Below are positions 9,844 through 20,249 of a DNA stretch of 64,000 nucleotides, one piece after another. Location: contig NZ_CP024202.1 in NCBI RefSeq assembly GCF_003932755.1, forward strand, positions 1,612,001 to 1,676,000, in the 5' to 3' direction. Made by a program: the position numbers and the translations under genes. Every line of letters starts with the position of its first letter. The stretch's first letter is position 1. Below the pieces are notes generated by a model. The model saw only the letters and a list, made by a program, of their open reading frames with translations, was not told the origin of the DNA and searched no databases. The DNA is from Methylomicrobium sp. wino1 (lineage in GTDB: Bacteria; Pseudomonadota; Gammaproteobacteria; Methylococcales; Methylomonadaceae).

Positions 9844-11519
9844 GTAACTATTCAGACCCCCAGGCCACTGGAGGCAATTTTGGAATCGGCCGGCCGGTTC
9901 GCTGATGATCAATGACGGCAGCCAAATAAAGCCAAGGGGATTGCTGTCTTTTACGGCAGGTTTCGATCACGCTTATTAAAATGGCGAATACCCGCGAGCC
10001 TTGCTCGGTGCGCGTGCCATAGCTGATGCGTCTCAAAATCACCCAGTGCCGCAGTGCCCGCTCGGCTTCGTTGTTGGTCAACGGCAAATGATAGGACGCA
10101 ACGACCTGAAAGATCGCATCCCAATCATTGAGCATTTCACCGGACAGCTCACGCGTCTTTTTATGCGTTGCTTCGCGCAGGCTTTCGCATAGCGCTAGAT
10201 AAAGCGCCAGTGCTTCTTGAAAGGTTTCCGTCAACGGTTTGTCGGGTGGGTCGACACGGGCCTCACGAATCGCGTTTATCAGCGTATTCAGCAACGCCAG
10301 TGTGTGCTTGCCGAACTGGCGGGCCACAGGGTCGAAACTCTCTTCCAGCCCTTGGGCTTTGCGCAGCAGATGCGCCCAGCAGCGCGCACGATTCGGGTAT
10401 CTGCGATAGACTTGGTAGCCATCGCTCATGAGCCAGCCCAAGTAATCCGCGCCCAAGAGGTTCTCGAGCAATTCGGCGCTGCGGTAGGCAATCCAGTAGG
10501 CGGTCACGCTATCGGTGCTGAACACCCACAGCCATAAGAAGGTCGTCAGTTCCATCCAGGACGTTTCATCGACATGCAGTAATTGACTATTGACCACCGC
10601 CACAATGAGTTCGTCTTCGATCGGCATCGCCGCCGCGCCGCTTTCATGCAAGGTGTTGTTGATCGTGCCGACACTGAGACTTAACCCTAACCAATCTTGC
10701 AAGAATTCGCGGATGCGTGCACGAGATAGCCTCATGCGATAGGCCAGACACACAATCAGGGCGGCCAAACCCGGCCCGACCAAGCGCCATTCGCTGCACA
10801 CGACGTCCGGCAGACTGCCATGGGGCACGTGACGATAGGGTTCGTCTCGCGTCACATGGTCGCAGTGGCACGTCGCTTCATAATAGGTATGCCGCGTCGT
10901 GATCAATCTCAAGCCCGGATCGTTCTCGTCAGCCCAGGTGAGGTCAAGGGTATCAAAAGCGGTGTACGCTTTTTGCTGACTTGCCGTGAACACAGTACCG
11001 CAACACGCGCAAAGCTCATGACGATGATCCTGATAGTCAGTTACCGGCAGGACTTGCTGTCTACCGAAGCCTTGCGCACCAGGCTGCTTACCGGGTTTAC
11101 GCACATCATCCGAAGCTTGAGACGAGTCGGTTTGAGAATCTTGTTTGGATTCTTTAGCTGGTGGCGCGGAAGATGTGTTATCTGCCTCCTGGTCCGGCGT
11201 GTCTTCGCCAGCGTCTATAGCATCGGTATCACTGGCTGTATCGTTCGCCTTATCCCACGGTGCTTCACTACTGGGTGGCCGGGAACTATTGCGCGAGTTT
11301 TGCTTCAAGCGCTCGCGTGCTTCCTTGAGATCGTTGAGCAAGCGAATCGAAAGGCGACGCAAATCCTCTTCCGGCAGGTCAAGAAGCTTGTCTTCATCCA
11401 GTTGGTTTAGGTCATGATCGCTCAGTTGCATGGTGCACAGAATACGTCTTGGCGGCTTGAAAATACAGTTTTTTAGTGACTGATTGGATGATTTTTGTAA
11501 TGGGGGGCTGAATAGTTAC
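9844..11519 (-). mobile_element. IS66-family insertion sequence, apparently intact
   Basis: A 1,676-bp element bounded by inverted repeats: GTAACTATTCAGACCCCC at 9844 and the complement of GGGGGGCTGAATAGTTAC at 11502-11519. An 8-bp direct repeat CAAGAATT flanks it at 9836-9843 and 11520-11527, the duplication length typical of IS66. It carries a single transposase gene and no tnpA/tnpB accessory genes, which places it in the ISBst12-like subgroup of IS66. The intact ends and perfect duplication indicate a fairly recent insertion between divergent hslV and tRNA-Phe/rrn. Confidence 0.93.
9848..11431 (-). CDS. IS66-family transposase (TnpC type)
   Basis: 527-residue DDE transposase of the insertion sequence around it. 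Layout: an N-terminal helical region, a low-complexity acidic linker (about residues 55-115), an IS66 zinc-binding motif (HELCACCGTVF) and the catalytic core. Likely DDE residues lie in LLHVDETSWME, in LMSDGYQVYRRYP followed by RCWAHLLRKA, and in NEAERALRHWVILRR. The frame is open throughout and the TAG stop falls inside the left inverted repeat, so the gene looks functional. Confidence 0.95.
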   Translation of the reverse strand: MQLSDHDLNQLDEDKLLDLPEEDLRRLSIRLLNDLKEARERLKQNSRNSSRPPSSEAPWDKANDTASDTDAIDAGEDTPDQEADNTSSAPPAKESKQDSQTDSSQASDDVRKPGKQPGAQGFGRQQVLPVTDYQDHRHELCACCGTVFTASQQKAYTAFDTLDLTWADENDPGLRLITTRHTYYEATCHCDHVTRDEPYRHVPHGSLPDVVCSEWRLVGPGLAALIVCLAYRMRLSRARIREFLQDWLGLSLSVGTINNTLHESGAAAMPIEDELIVAVVNSQLLHVDETSWMELTTFLWLWVFSTDSVTAYWIAYRSAELLENLLGADYLGWLMSDGYQVYRRYPNRARCWAHLLRKAQGLEESFDPVARQFGKHTLALLNTLINAIREARVDPPDKPLTETFQEALALYLALCESLREATHKKTRELSGEMLNDWDAIFQVVASYHLPLTNNEAERALRHWVILRRISYGTRTEQGSRVFAILISVIETCRKRQQSPWLYLAAVIDHQRTGRPIPKLPPVAWGSE

Positions 11520-11781
11520 CAAGAATTAGCACGGTTTTTATAAGAGCAAAATTTGGATTAGGTGCTGTGGTTGTGTTTTTTCGCCCTTGTCGGTTTTTGT
11601 TAATCAACTCCCGTGTGTGCAGGAGAATGGATAGGATGGAGTAGGTTGGGGTTTACGCCGGAAATTTTTCAGAAGTCATCAATTTGATATAAAAGGGTAA
11701 TTTAGTCAGTGCAGGAAAAAGATCAAAACAAGCTTGACTCAAAATTAAGAATCCTGTTTAATACGCGCTCTTTCACGGTGC

Positions 11782-11857
<76 letters not shown>

Positions 11858-11885
11858 AGCAAAGAAAAAAGATTGTAAATAAAGT

Positions 11886-11913
11886 TTGACATTGAGAATC
11901 GCTTCTGTATAAT
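11886..11913 (+). promoter_or_regulatory. rrn sigma-70 promoter with GC-rich discriminator
   Basis: Perfect TTGACA (11886-11891) and TATAAT (11908-11913) separated by 16 nt, then GGGCGGG immediately downstream. A GC-rich discriminator is the known hallmark of rRNA promoters inhibited by ppGpp. It is placed to drive the 16S-23S-5S transcript about 190 bp before the mature 16S 5' end. Confidence 0.88.
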
Positions 11914-11945
11914 GGGCGGGCTCAACGGGAGAGGAAAGATCTCCT

Positions 11946-11957
11946 AGCTCTTTAACA
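11946..11957 (+). promoter_or_regulatory. rrn leader boxA antitermination site
   Basis: AGCTCTTTAACA matches the boxA consensus TGCTCTTTAACA at all but the first base. It lies about 33 nt downstream of the -10 element, where NusB/S10-dependent antitermination complexes load. Confidence 0.85.
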
Positions 11958-11960
11958 AGC

Positions 11961-11986
11961 CGATCAAAATAATTTGTGTGGGTGCT
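11961..11986 (+). other. Left arm of pre-16S RNase III processing stem
   Basis: CGATCAAAATAATTTGTGTG with the following bases is complementary, with small mismatches, to 13671-13698 just past the 16S 3' end. The two arms would form the long stem closing precursor 16S rRNA, the usual RNase III substrate. Confidence 0.8.
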
Positions 11987-12113
11987 TGTGGCGAATAGCT
12001 TAGCGGTTAAAAGTATTCGACGCAAGAACAACACGTTAATTCAAGACGATTACGTTTAATTCTTAGTCGAGCCAAGATTGGTGACTCATCTTATTGAGTC
12101 ACAAACCATATTG

Positions 12114-13647
<1,534 letters not shown>

Positions 13648-13670
13648 CAAAGACAGCAAGCGTTGGTCAT

Positions 13671-13698
13671 AAGTACCCACAACAAATTATTTTGATCG
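13671..13698 (+). other. Right arm of pre-16S processing stem
   Basis: Complementary to 11961-11986 in the leader. The pairing includes AAATTATTTTGATCG with CGATCAAAATAATTT. Confidence 0.8.
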
Positions 13699-13714
13699 AA
13701 GACGTCACGAGCCT

Positions 13715-13791
<77 letters not shown>

Positions 13792-13863
13792 ACGCGGCGC
13801 AAGCCTGGAAGCGGAAGGACCACCCGTGAAGCTAGCACTGCCTGGTTTGCACGAACCCCCCAA

Positions 13864-13939
13864 GGGGCCATAGCTCAGCTGGGAGAGCGCCTGCCTTGCA
13901 CGCAGGAGGTCGGGAGTTCGATCCTCCCTGGCTCCACCA
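13864..13939 (+). tRNA. tRNA-Ala (TGC)
   Basis: 76-nt tRNA with encoded CCA, 72 bp after tRNA-Ile in the usual spacer order. The acceptor arm ggggcca pairs with tggctcc, and the anticodon loop CTTGCAC gives TGC. Confidence 0.97.
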
Positions 13940-13991
13940 ATGCTATACAGTTTTAACGGCGAAGGCCGGGCAAGACTGTATAGCATTGGTG
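13935..13991 (+). other. 16-bp spacer hairpin including the tRNA-Ala 3' end
   Basis: CACCAATGCTATACAG (13935-13950) is the exact reverse complement of CTGTATAGCATTGGTG (13976-13991). The first arm contains the discriminator base and CCA of tRNA-Ala, so precursor folding would compete with, or guide, tRNA 3' maturation. Confidence 0.75.
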
Positions 13992-14011
13992 ACGGAAACA
14001 ACGTCACGAAT

Positions 14012-14023
14012 AGCTCTTTAACA
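14012..14023 (+). promoter_or_regulatory. Spacer boxA antitermination site
   Basis: AGCTCTTTAACA, identical to the leader boxA, located before 23S as in other rrn operons. Confidence 0.82.
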
Positions 14024-14024
14024 A

Positions 14025-14040
14025 TTTGGAAATCTGTACA
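14025..14040 (+). other. Left arm of pre-23S processing stem
   Basis: TTTGGAAATCTGTACA pairs perfectly over 16 bp with TGTACAGATTTCCAAA at 17835-17850, bracketing the 23S gene. It is the expected RNase III stem of precursor 23S. Confidence 0.85.
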
Positions 14041-14831
14041 CTGTAACTTCAGCGTTTAAAGCAATTTAAACCAAAGAAGATACACAAAACAAGTTCACCG
14101 AAACAGATGGGGAAGCAAAGCTTAACAACGTTCGCGCCGCAAGGCGAAGACGCAAGGCAAGCCCAGACGAACCGGACGTGAAGTGAATGAGTTCTCAAGC
14201 AGAAAGCGAAAATGTCAGCTGACAGATAACGCCACAGTCCTGAACCGAATGCAGCCTGCCGAAAGGGAGACTGACAAGGGTCAGACTGATTGGGGTTATA
14301 TGGTCAAGTGAATAAGCGCATACGGTGGATGCCTAGGCGATAAGAGGCGATGAAGGACGTAGTAGCATGCGATAAGCCGCGGGGAGTTTGCAAACTAACT
14401 TTGATCCGCGGATTTCCGAATGGGGCAACCCAATCAGGACAACCTGATTATCCTTAAGTGAATACATAGCTTAAGGAGGCGAACCCGGGGAACTGAAACA
14501 TCTAAGTACCCGGAGGAAAAGAAATCAACCGAGATTCCCTTAGTAGCGGCGAGCGAACGGGGACCAGCCCTTAAGTCCAGCCCCAGTTAGTGGAATGCCC
14601 TGGAAAGAGCAGCCATAGATGGTGATAGCCCAGTACATGAAAACTGGAGCTGGATGAAAACGAGTAGGACGGGGCACGTGAAACCTTGTCTGAACATGGG
14701 GGGACCATCCTCCAAGGCTAAATACTCCTTATCGACCGATAGTGAACCAGTACCGTGAGGGAAAGGCGAAAAGAACCGAGGAGATCGGAGTGAAATAGAA
14801 CCTGAAACCGTATGCGTACAAGCAGTAGGAG

Positions 14832-15130
14832 TCCCGCCCCTAAATTACTTTAGGAAAAACAAATGCATTACTTTTATGTCTTACAAGCAATTGAAGATAA
14901 AGAAAAGTTTTACTTTGGCTGTACGAGTAACCTGAAAGAGCGAATCAACTCGCATAATGCAGGTAAAAATATAGCAACTAAAAGCAATCAGTGGCGAGTG
15001 GTTTATTACGAAGCGTTTATAACATTAAGTGGAGCGAGACAGCGAGAATATCGTATCAAGCATCACGGCAGTGCAAAGCGTAAATTAATGGACCGAATCA
15101 AACCCACCTTAGAGTAATTTAGGGGCGGGA
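14832..15130 (+). other. 23S intervening sequence 1 (helix 25), encoding a GIY-YIG protein
   Basis: About 299 nt inserted where E. coli has the short helix-25 hairpin, between GCAGTAGGAG and TGACTGCGTACC. Its ends form a stem of at least 17 perfect base pairs (TCCCGCCCCTAAATTAC with GTAATTTAGGGGCGGGA), extendable to about 22 with one bulge and a mismatch. Helix 25 is a known hot spot for 23S intervening sequences, which RNase III usually removes without religation. I see no group I or group II intron core in so short an element. A small ORF fills nearly the whole interior. Confidence 0.9.
14863..15117 (+). CDS. Small GIY-YIG nuclease-like protein inside 23S helix 25
   Basis: 84-residue protein resembling the short single-domain GIY-YIG family (COG2827/URI-like). 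The N-terminal beta strand HYFYVLQ stands for the GIY part and FYFGCT at residues 16-21 for YIG, with Phe in place of Ile. The conserved arginine in NLKERINSH (R27), the VVYYEAF strand with its acidic residue (E50), and a basic C-terminus follow. The ATG comes 9 nt after the 5' stem arm with a weak AGGA, and the TAA lies within the 3' stem arm. Its base composition is more AT-rich than the rRNA around it. It could be a homing-type nuclease that spreads the insertion, or an RNA nuclease; catalysis is not proven. Confidence 0.82.
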   Translation: MHYFYVLQAIEDKEKFYFGCTSNLKERINSHNAGKNIATKSNQWRVVYYEAFITLSGARQREYRIKHHGSAKRKLMDRIKPTLE

Positions 15131-15621
15131 TGACTGCGTACCTTTTGTATAATGGGTCAGCGACTTAATCTCAGTGGCAAGCTTAACCGATTAGGGGAGG
15201 CGTAGCGAAAGCGAGTCTGAATAGGGCGTCATAGTCGCTGGGATTAGACCCGAAACCGGGCGATCTATCCATGACCAGGCTGAAGGTGAGGTAATACTTA
15301 CTGGAGGGCCGAACCGGGATCCGTTGAAAAGGATTCGGATGAGTTGTGGATCGGAGTGAAAGGCTAATCAAGCCCGGAGATAGCTGGTTCTCCTCGAAAG
15401 CTATTTAGGTAGCGCCTCGTGTATCACTGTTGGGGGTAGAGCACTGTTTCGGCTAGGGGGTCATCTCGACTTACCAACCCGATGCAAACTCCGAATACCA
15501 GCAAGTGCGAGCACGGGAGACACACGGCGGGTGATAAGGTCCGTCGTGAAAAGGGAAACAGCCCAGACCGTCAGCTAAGGTCCCCAAATCTATGCTCAGT
15601 GGGAAACGATGTGAGAAGGCC

Positions 15622-15686
<65 letters not shown>

Positions 15687-16394
15687 GAGTCGGCTTGCGC
15701 GGAAGATTCACCGGGGCTAAGCATAGTACCGAAGCTACGGATCCTACTTTAGAGTAGGGTGGTAGAGGAGCGTTCTGTACGCCTGCGAAGGTCGATTGAG
15801 AAGTCGGCTGGAGGTATCAGAAGTGCGAATGCTGACATGAGTAACGATAATGGGGGTGAAAAACCCCCACGCCGAAAACCCAAGGTTTCCTGCGCAACGC
15901 TAATCGACGCAGGGTTAGTCGGCACCTAAGGCGAGGCCGAAAGGCGTAGTCGATGGAAAACAGGTTAATATTCCTGTACCGGAGGTAACTGCGATGGGGT
16001 GACGGAGAAGGCTAGGTCAGCTGTCGGTTGGAAGTGGCAGTTTAAGCGAGTAGGGAGTGGAATTAGGCAAATCCGGTTCCATAATTCTGAGACGTGACGA
16101 CGAGTCTCCCCTTGGGGAGACGAAGTGATTGATGCCCTGCTTCCAAGAAAAACCTCTAAGCATCAGGTTATCTGCGGCCGTACCCTAAACCGACACAGGT
16201 GGGTGGGATGAGAATTCTAAGGCGCTTGAGAGAACTCGGGTGAAGGAACTAGGCAAAATGGTACCGTAACTTCGGGAGAAGGTACGCCCTTGGTAGGTGA
16301 AGTCCCTTGCGGATGGAGCCCAAGAGGGTAGCATTAAACTGGTGGCTGCGACTGTTTAGCAAAAACATAGCACTCTGCAAACTCGAAAGAGGAC

Positions 16395-16429
<35 letters not shown>

Positions 16430-16468
16430 TAATTGATGGGGTTACCCCTCACCTAGATTATTTAGACC

Positions 16469-16839
<371 letters not shown>

Positions 16840-17101
16840 CGATGGCCACACTGTCTCCACCCGAGACTCAGTGAAATTGAAATCGCTGTGAAGATGCAGT
16901 GTACCCGCGGCTAGACGGAAAGACCCCGTGAACCTTTACTATAGCTTGACACTGGACTTTGAACCTATTTGTGTAGGATAGGTGGGAGGCTGTGAAGCAC
17001 CAACGCCAGTTGGTGTGGAGCCGACCTTGAAATACCACCCTGGTATGTTTGAAGTTCTAACCTAGGTCCCTTATCGGGATTGGGGACAGTGTCTGGTGGG
17101 T

Positions 17102-17144
<43 letters not shown>

Positions 17145-17265
17145 ACGAAGGTGTGCTCAGCATGGTCGGAAATCATGCGCTGAGTGTAAAGGCAAAAGCA
17201 CGCTTGACTGCGAGACGGACAAGTCGAGCAGGTACGAAAGTAGGTCTTAGTGATCCGGTGGTTCT

Positions 17266-17321
<56 letters not shown>

Positions 17322-17350
17322 ACCGCCCAAGAGTTCATATCGACGGCGGT

Positions 17351-17383
<33 letters not shown>

Positions 17384-17422
17384 AGGGCTGAAGCAGGTCC
17401 TAAGGGTATGGCTGTTCGCCAT

Positions 17423-17477
<55 letters not shown>

Positions 17478-17594
17478 TGCCGTGGGCGTTTGAGATTTGA
17501 GGGAAGCTGCTCCTAGTACGAGAGGACCGGAGTGGACGAACCTCTGGTGTTCCGGTTGTCATGCCAATGGCATTGCCGGGTAGCTATGTTCGGA

Positions 17595-17630
<36 letters not shown>

Positions 17631-17834
17631 CTCCCAAGATGAGATCTCACTGGGACCGTGAGTCCCCTGAAGGGCCCTGAGAGACGATCAGGTTGATAGG
17701 TCAGGTGTGGAAGTGCAGTAATGTATGAAGCTAACTGATACTAATTGCCCGTGAGGCTTGACCATATAACACCCAATCGGTTTGTACCGACGGTGTTAAG
17801 GCCGATAATCGCTAAAGCGAGAGAACGAAAAACG

Positions 17835-17850
17835 TGTACAGATTTCCAAA
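17835..17850 (+). other. Right arm of pre-23S processing stem
   Basis: TGTACAGATTTCCAAA, the perfect complement of 14025-14040. Confidence 0.85.
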
Positions 17851-18039
17851 GAAACAGGTGAAAAAAGAAAGGTTAAAGGCGCAAGGCCAAAGGCTAAGCG
17901 ACAGAAACCAACAACCCGATAAAACTGAAAACACCTGAAGTAAAGAGTTTTGAGTAGGCTCAAGAGCAAAGCCGGATTAGAGTTAAAGAAAAAATCCTCT
18001 AACCTGGCCGCTTAACCCTTGAACCTGCTGTAACCGGTT

Positions 18040-18159
18040 TGCCTGGTGACCATAGCGAGCGTGTCCCACCCGATCCCATCCCGAACTCGGCAGTGAAACC
18101 GCTTAGCGCCGATGATAGTGTGGCAGTTTGCCATGTGAAAGTAGGGAATTGCCAGGCGC
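18040..18159 (+). rRNA. rrf: 5S ribosomal RNA
   Basis: About 120 nt, beginning TGCCTGGTGACCATAGCG and ending GGGAATTGCCAGGC, with the conserved CCCATCCCGAACTCGG and AGCGCCGATG segments. The terminal helix TGCCTGG/CCAGGC pairs as expected. Confidence 0.96.
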
Positions 18160-18166
18160 TTATCCC

Positions 18167-18204
18167 AAAAGCCCGTGTTGATCACTCAACACGGGCTTTT
18201 TTTT
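18167..18204 (+). terminator. Intrinsic terminator of the rrn operon
   Basis: A strong hairpin (AAAAGCCCGTGTTG with CAACACGGGCTTTT, loop ATCACT) followed by further T residues, eight in a row in total, directly after 5S. Confidence 0.95.
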
Positions 18205-18440
18205 GCCTTAAGATTTTGAAAATGATGTCATCCATTAGGTACGCGCAGCGTACCTACAATCCATGATGAATTATTAAGTGCTTCCGGAACCGGAAGTGGT
18301 GAGTGGTCGTTATATCGTGCAGAAATAGATGAATGTTTACCTAGACTTGAAGACCTCATAGGCGTGGTAGGAAATTCAGCATCAAGGACCCTTAGCGGAG
18401 ATTAACCTAAAAAAATCATTTGAGAGGCATCACCAAGCCG

Positions 18441-18513
18441 GTGAATGTGTTGTAGGCCCTTCATGCTTCGATTCGGCTTAGCACGAACGGTCTACAACAC
18501 ATGCCAACTGCTC
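18441..18513 (+). repeat. 73-bp inverted repeat, left copy
   Basis: Matches the reverse complement of 19014-19086 at all but eight or nine positions. Each copy is itself an imperfect hairpin, with TGTTGTAG near one end and CTACAACA near the other. Confidence 0.85.
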
Positions 18514-19013
18514 TTTCTAGGATTAATGCTTTAATGTTGATATAGTAACAATCAATTATATTTGCTTAAAAAAAGTCATAAATTTGCTAAAGTTAGATCA
18601 TTGTTATAAAGTTAAATCACAGAAAGAAAATGCTATACAGCTCTTTAATTAAATTGCGCTAAGGTATGTCTGTTCTTTCGCGGATTCAACAAACAAAATC
18701 TAAAGTTAAAGAGGTGCGGTGTCATTAAGATGTAACATAAGTTTCTTTTAATTATGTCGGGTTAAAGTTGTAATGAATAAAGAAAATGTTCTTGAATGTT
18801 TTTATTTTTGTGATGATGACAAAGACGTTTTTTAACCCAGCCGTAACAAATGTAGTGCCTGTGGCTTAAGGTATTAAATTATAATTTTTACTTGGCTAAT
18901 ATAAATAAGACTGTGTCGATAGGGTAATGCCGGAATATTTTTCTAATTTTCAATATCTTATTCCCGGCGAATGTTAAAGCAGGGTAAAGTTATCGTTTCT
19001 ATAAACCTAAAAA

Positions 19014-19086
19014 GAGCAGCTGGCATGTGTTGTAGACCGTTCGTGCTAAGCCGAGTCAAAGCATGAAGGATCTACAACATGTTCAT
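19014..19086 (-). repeat. 73-bp inverted repeat, right copy
   Basis: Opposite-orientation partner of 18441-18513. The shared core includes GGCTTAGCACGAACGGTCTA in left-copy orientation. The copies face each other across 500 bp. Confidence 0.85.
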
Positions 19087-19667
19087 CAGCTCGGTAAAGC
19101 CTCAAGCTACCCATCACCCTTCGAGAAGGCTCTCCTGAGAGCAGTCAAAGGGCTCAGAGCGAACAGTAGTTTGATGCACTCATATGCTTTTTTTAAGATA
19201 AAGCATCATGACAGCCGTTCTGTTTTTGTTGTAATAAAGTTGAGTGCGAAAACTTTTCTGATTTCCAATCATTTATCCGCAGTTCAAGCAACTACTTGTC
19301 ATGGAAGGTCATATTTATAGCGTTAAAGTCTATACTTCATGCATCTTAATCGTCCTTTTCAGCTATCAATAATTAGCCTACTGCCAGAAGTTCGTCTGTT
19401 GGCCGCTTGAAAAGTAAAGAGAATAGGCGGGGGCCTTGTTAGTGAATATCCGCTATCCCTTGCCGAATCGGAATGAGATTGGCGTTTGGTTCAGTTTATT
19501 TAATCAGAAAAATTGGGCTTTCTGACTGCGCGATTGAGGTTTATTTCGTAAGTTACCAATACTTTGGGCGGTTACTTGGTTGGAAGTTAAGAGATTTATT
19601 CACTATTATTCAACGATATTTCCCGTATTATAAAATTTTAAATGGACTAAAGAGTTAGAGGTGTTTT

Positions 19668-20240
19668 ATGCAAATACTAAAAATAACGGCCCGATGGTTT
19701 TACGGTTGTTGTCTGTTAATGGCCGTATCCTTCGGTGCGATTGCTCAAGAGCGGGAGGCTTATTTAATACAGCCGGGTGATGTGTTGGAGATAATGGTTT
19801 GGAAAGAAGAAGGTTTAATGCGGGAGGTATTAGTTCGTCCCGACGGCGGAATTTCTTTTCCGTTAGCGGGAGACATTGTTGCGCAAGGTAAAAGCATCGA
19901 ACAGATCGAGCAAGAATTGGAAGCCCGTTTAGATGCTTATATTTCCGAACCGGTAGTAATTGTGGCCGCCAAACAATTACTCGGTTATAAGATATACGTC
20001 GTTGGAAAAGTGAATCAACCCGGTGAATTCATCATCAACAGTCCGGTCGATGTCATGCAAGCACTCAGCAAAGCGGGGGGCATGACGCCATTTGCTTCGG
20101 TAAATAGTATACGAATTTTAAGACGCGACCCGGACGGTAATCAACGCGCCACCAGATTCCGCTACGGCGATGTCGAAGACGGCGACGATTTGGAACAAAA
20201 CATCATTTTGCAAGCCGGCGACGTAGTAGTTGTACCTTAA
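19668..20240 (+). CDS. Polysaccharide export protein (OPX/Wza family, short form)
   Basis: 190-residue periplasmic or outer-membrane export component for a capsule or exopolysaccharide. A signal peptide (hydrophobic WFYGCCLLMAVSFGAIAQ) ends near residue 27. The Poly_export domain follows (YLIQPGDVLEIMVWKEE, VRPDGGISFPLAGDI), then one SLBB domain (KIYVVGKVNQPGEF, ALSKAGGMTPFASVNSIRILRR). There is no lipobox cysteine at the cleavage site and no C-terminal barrel helix, so this is the short form seen in PEP-CTERM-associated loci. GAGGTG precedes the ATG. It is the first gene of a six-gene rightward cluster. Confidence 0.92.
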   Translation: MQILKITARWFYGCCLLMAVSFGAIAQEREAYLIQPGDVLEIMVWKEEGLMREVLVRPDGGISFPLAGDIVAQGKSIEQIEQELEARLDAYISEPVVIVAAKQLLGYKIYVVGKVNQPGEFIINSPVDVMQALSKAGGMTPFASVNSIRILRRDPDGNQRATRFRYGDVEDGDDLEQNIILQAGDVVVVP

Positions 20241-20249
20241 CGGAAAACC

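Larger units (their letters stand above)
18205..19667. other. 1.46-kb gene-poor region between rrn and the exopolysaccharide genes
   Basis: AT-rich DNA without a convincing gene. It holds two small palindromes near 18240-18297 (GGTACGC around GCA, and CTTCCGG around AA), a pair of 73-bp inverted repeats (18441-18513 and 19014-19086) that bracket about 500 bp, and presumably the promoter of the exopolysaccharide operon. Short ORFs at 19063-19320 and 19473-19658 have no recognisable content. Confidence 0.6.

Noticed and set aside
18039-18266. 75-codon ORF over 5S and its terminator
   Set aside because: It is a chance reading of rRNA and terminator sequence.
19063-19320. 85-codon ORF downstream of the rRNA operon
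   Set aside because: It begins inside the 73-bp inverted repeat and has no recognisable content or ribosome-binding site.
19473-19658. 61-codon ORF just before the polysaccharide export gene
   Set aside because: No homology that I recognise and no good start site; it covers the presumed operon promoter and leader.
19321-19667. c-di-GMP riboswitch ahead of the exopolysaccharide operon
   Set aside because: Plausible in this setting, but no GEMM-type core could be recognised.
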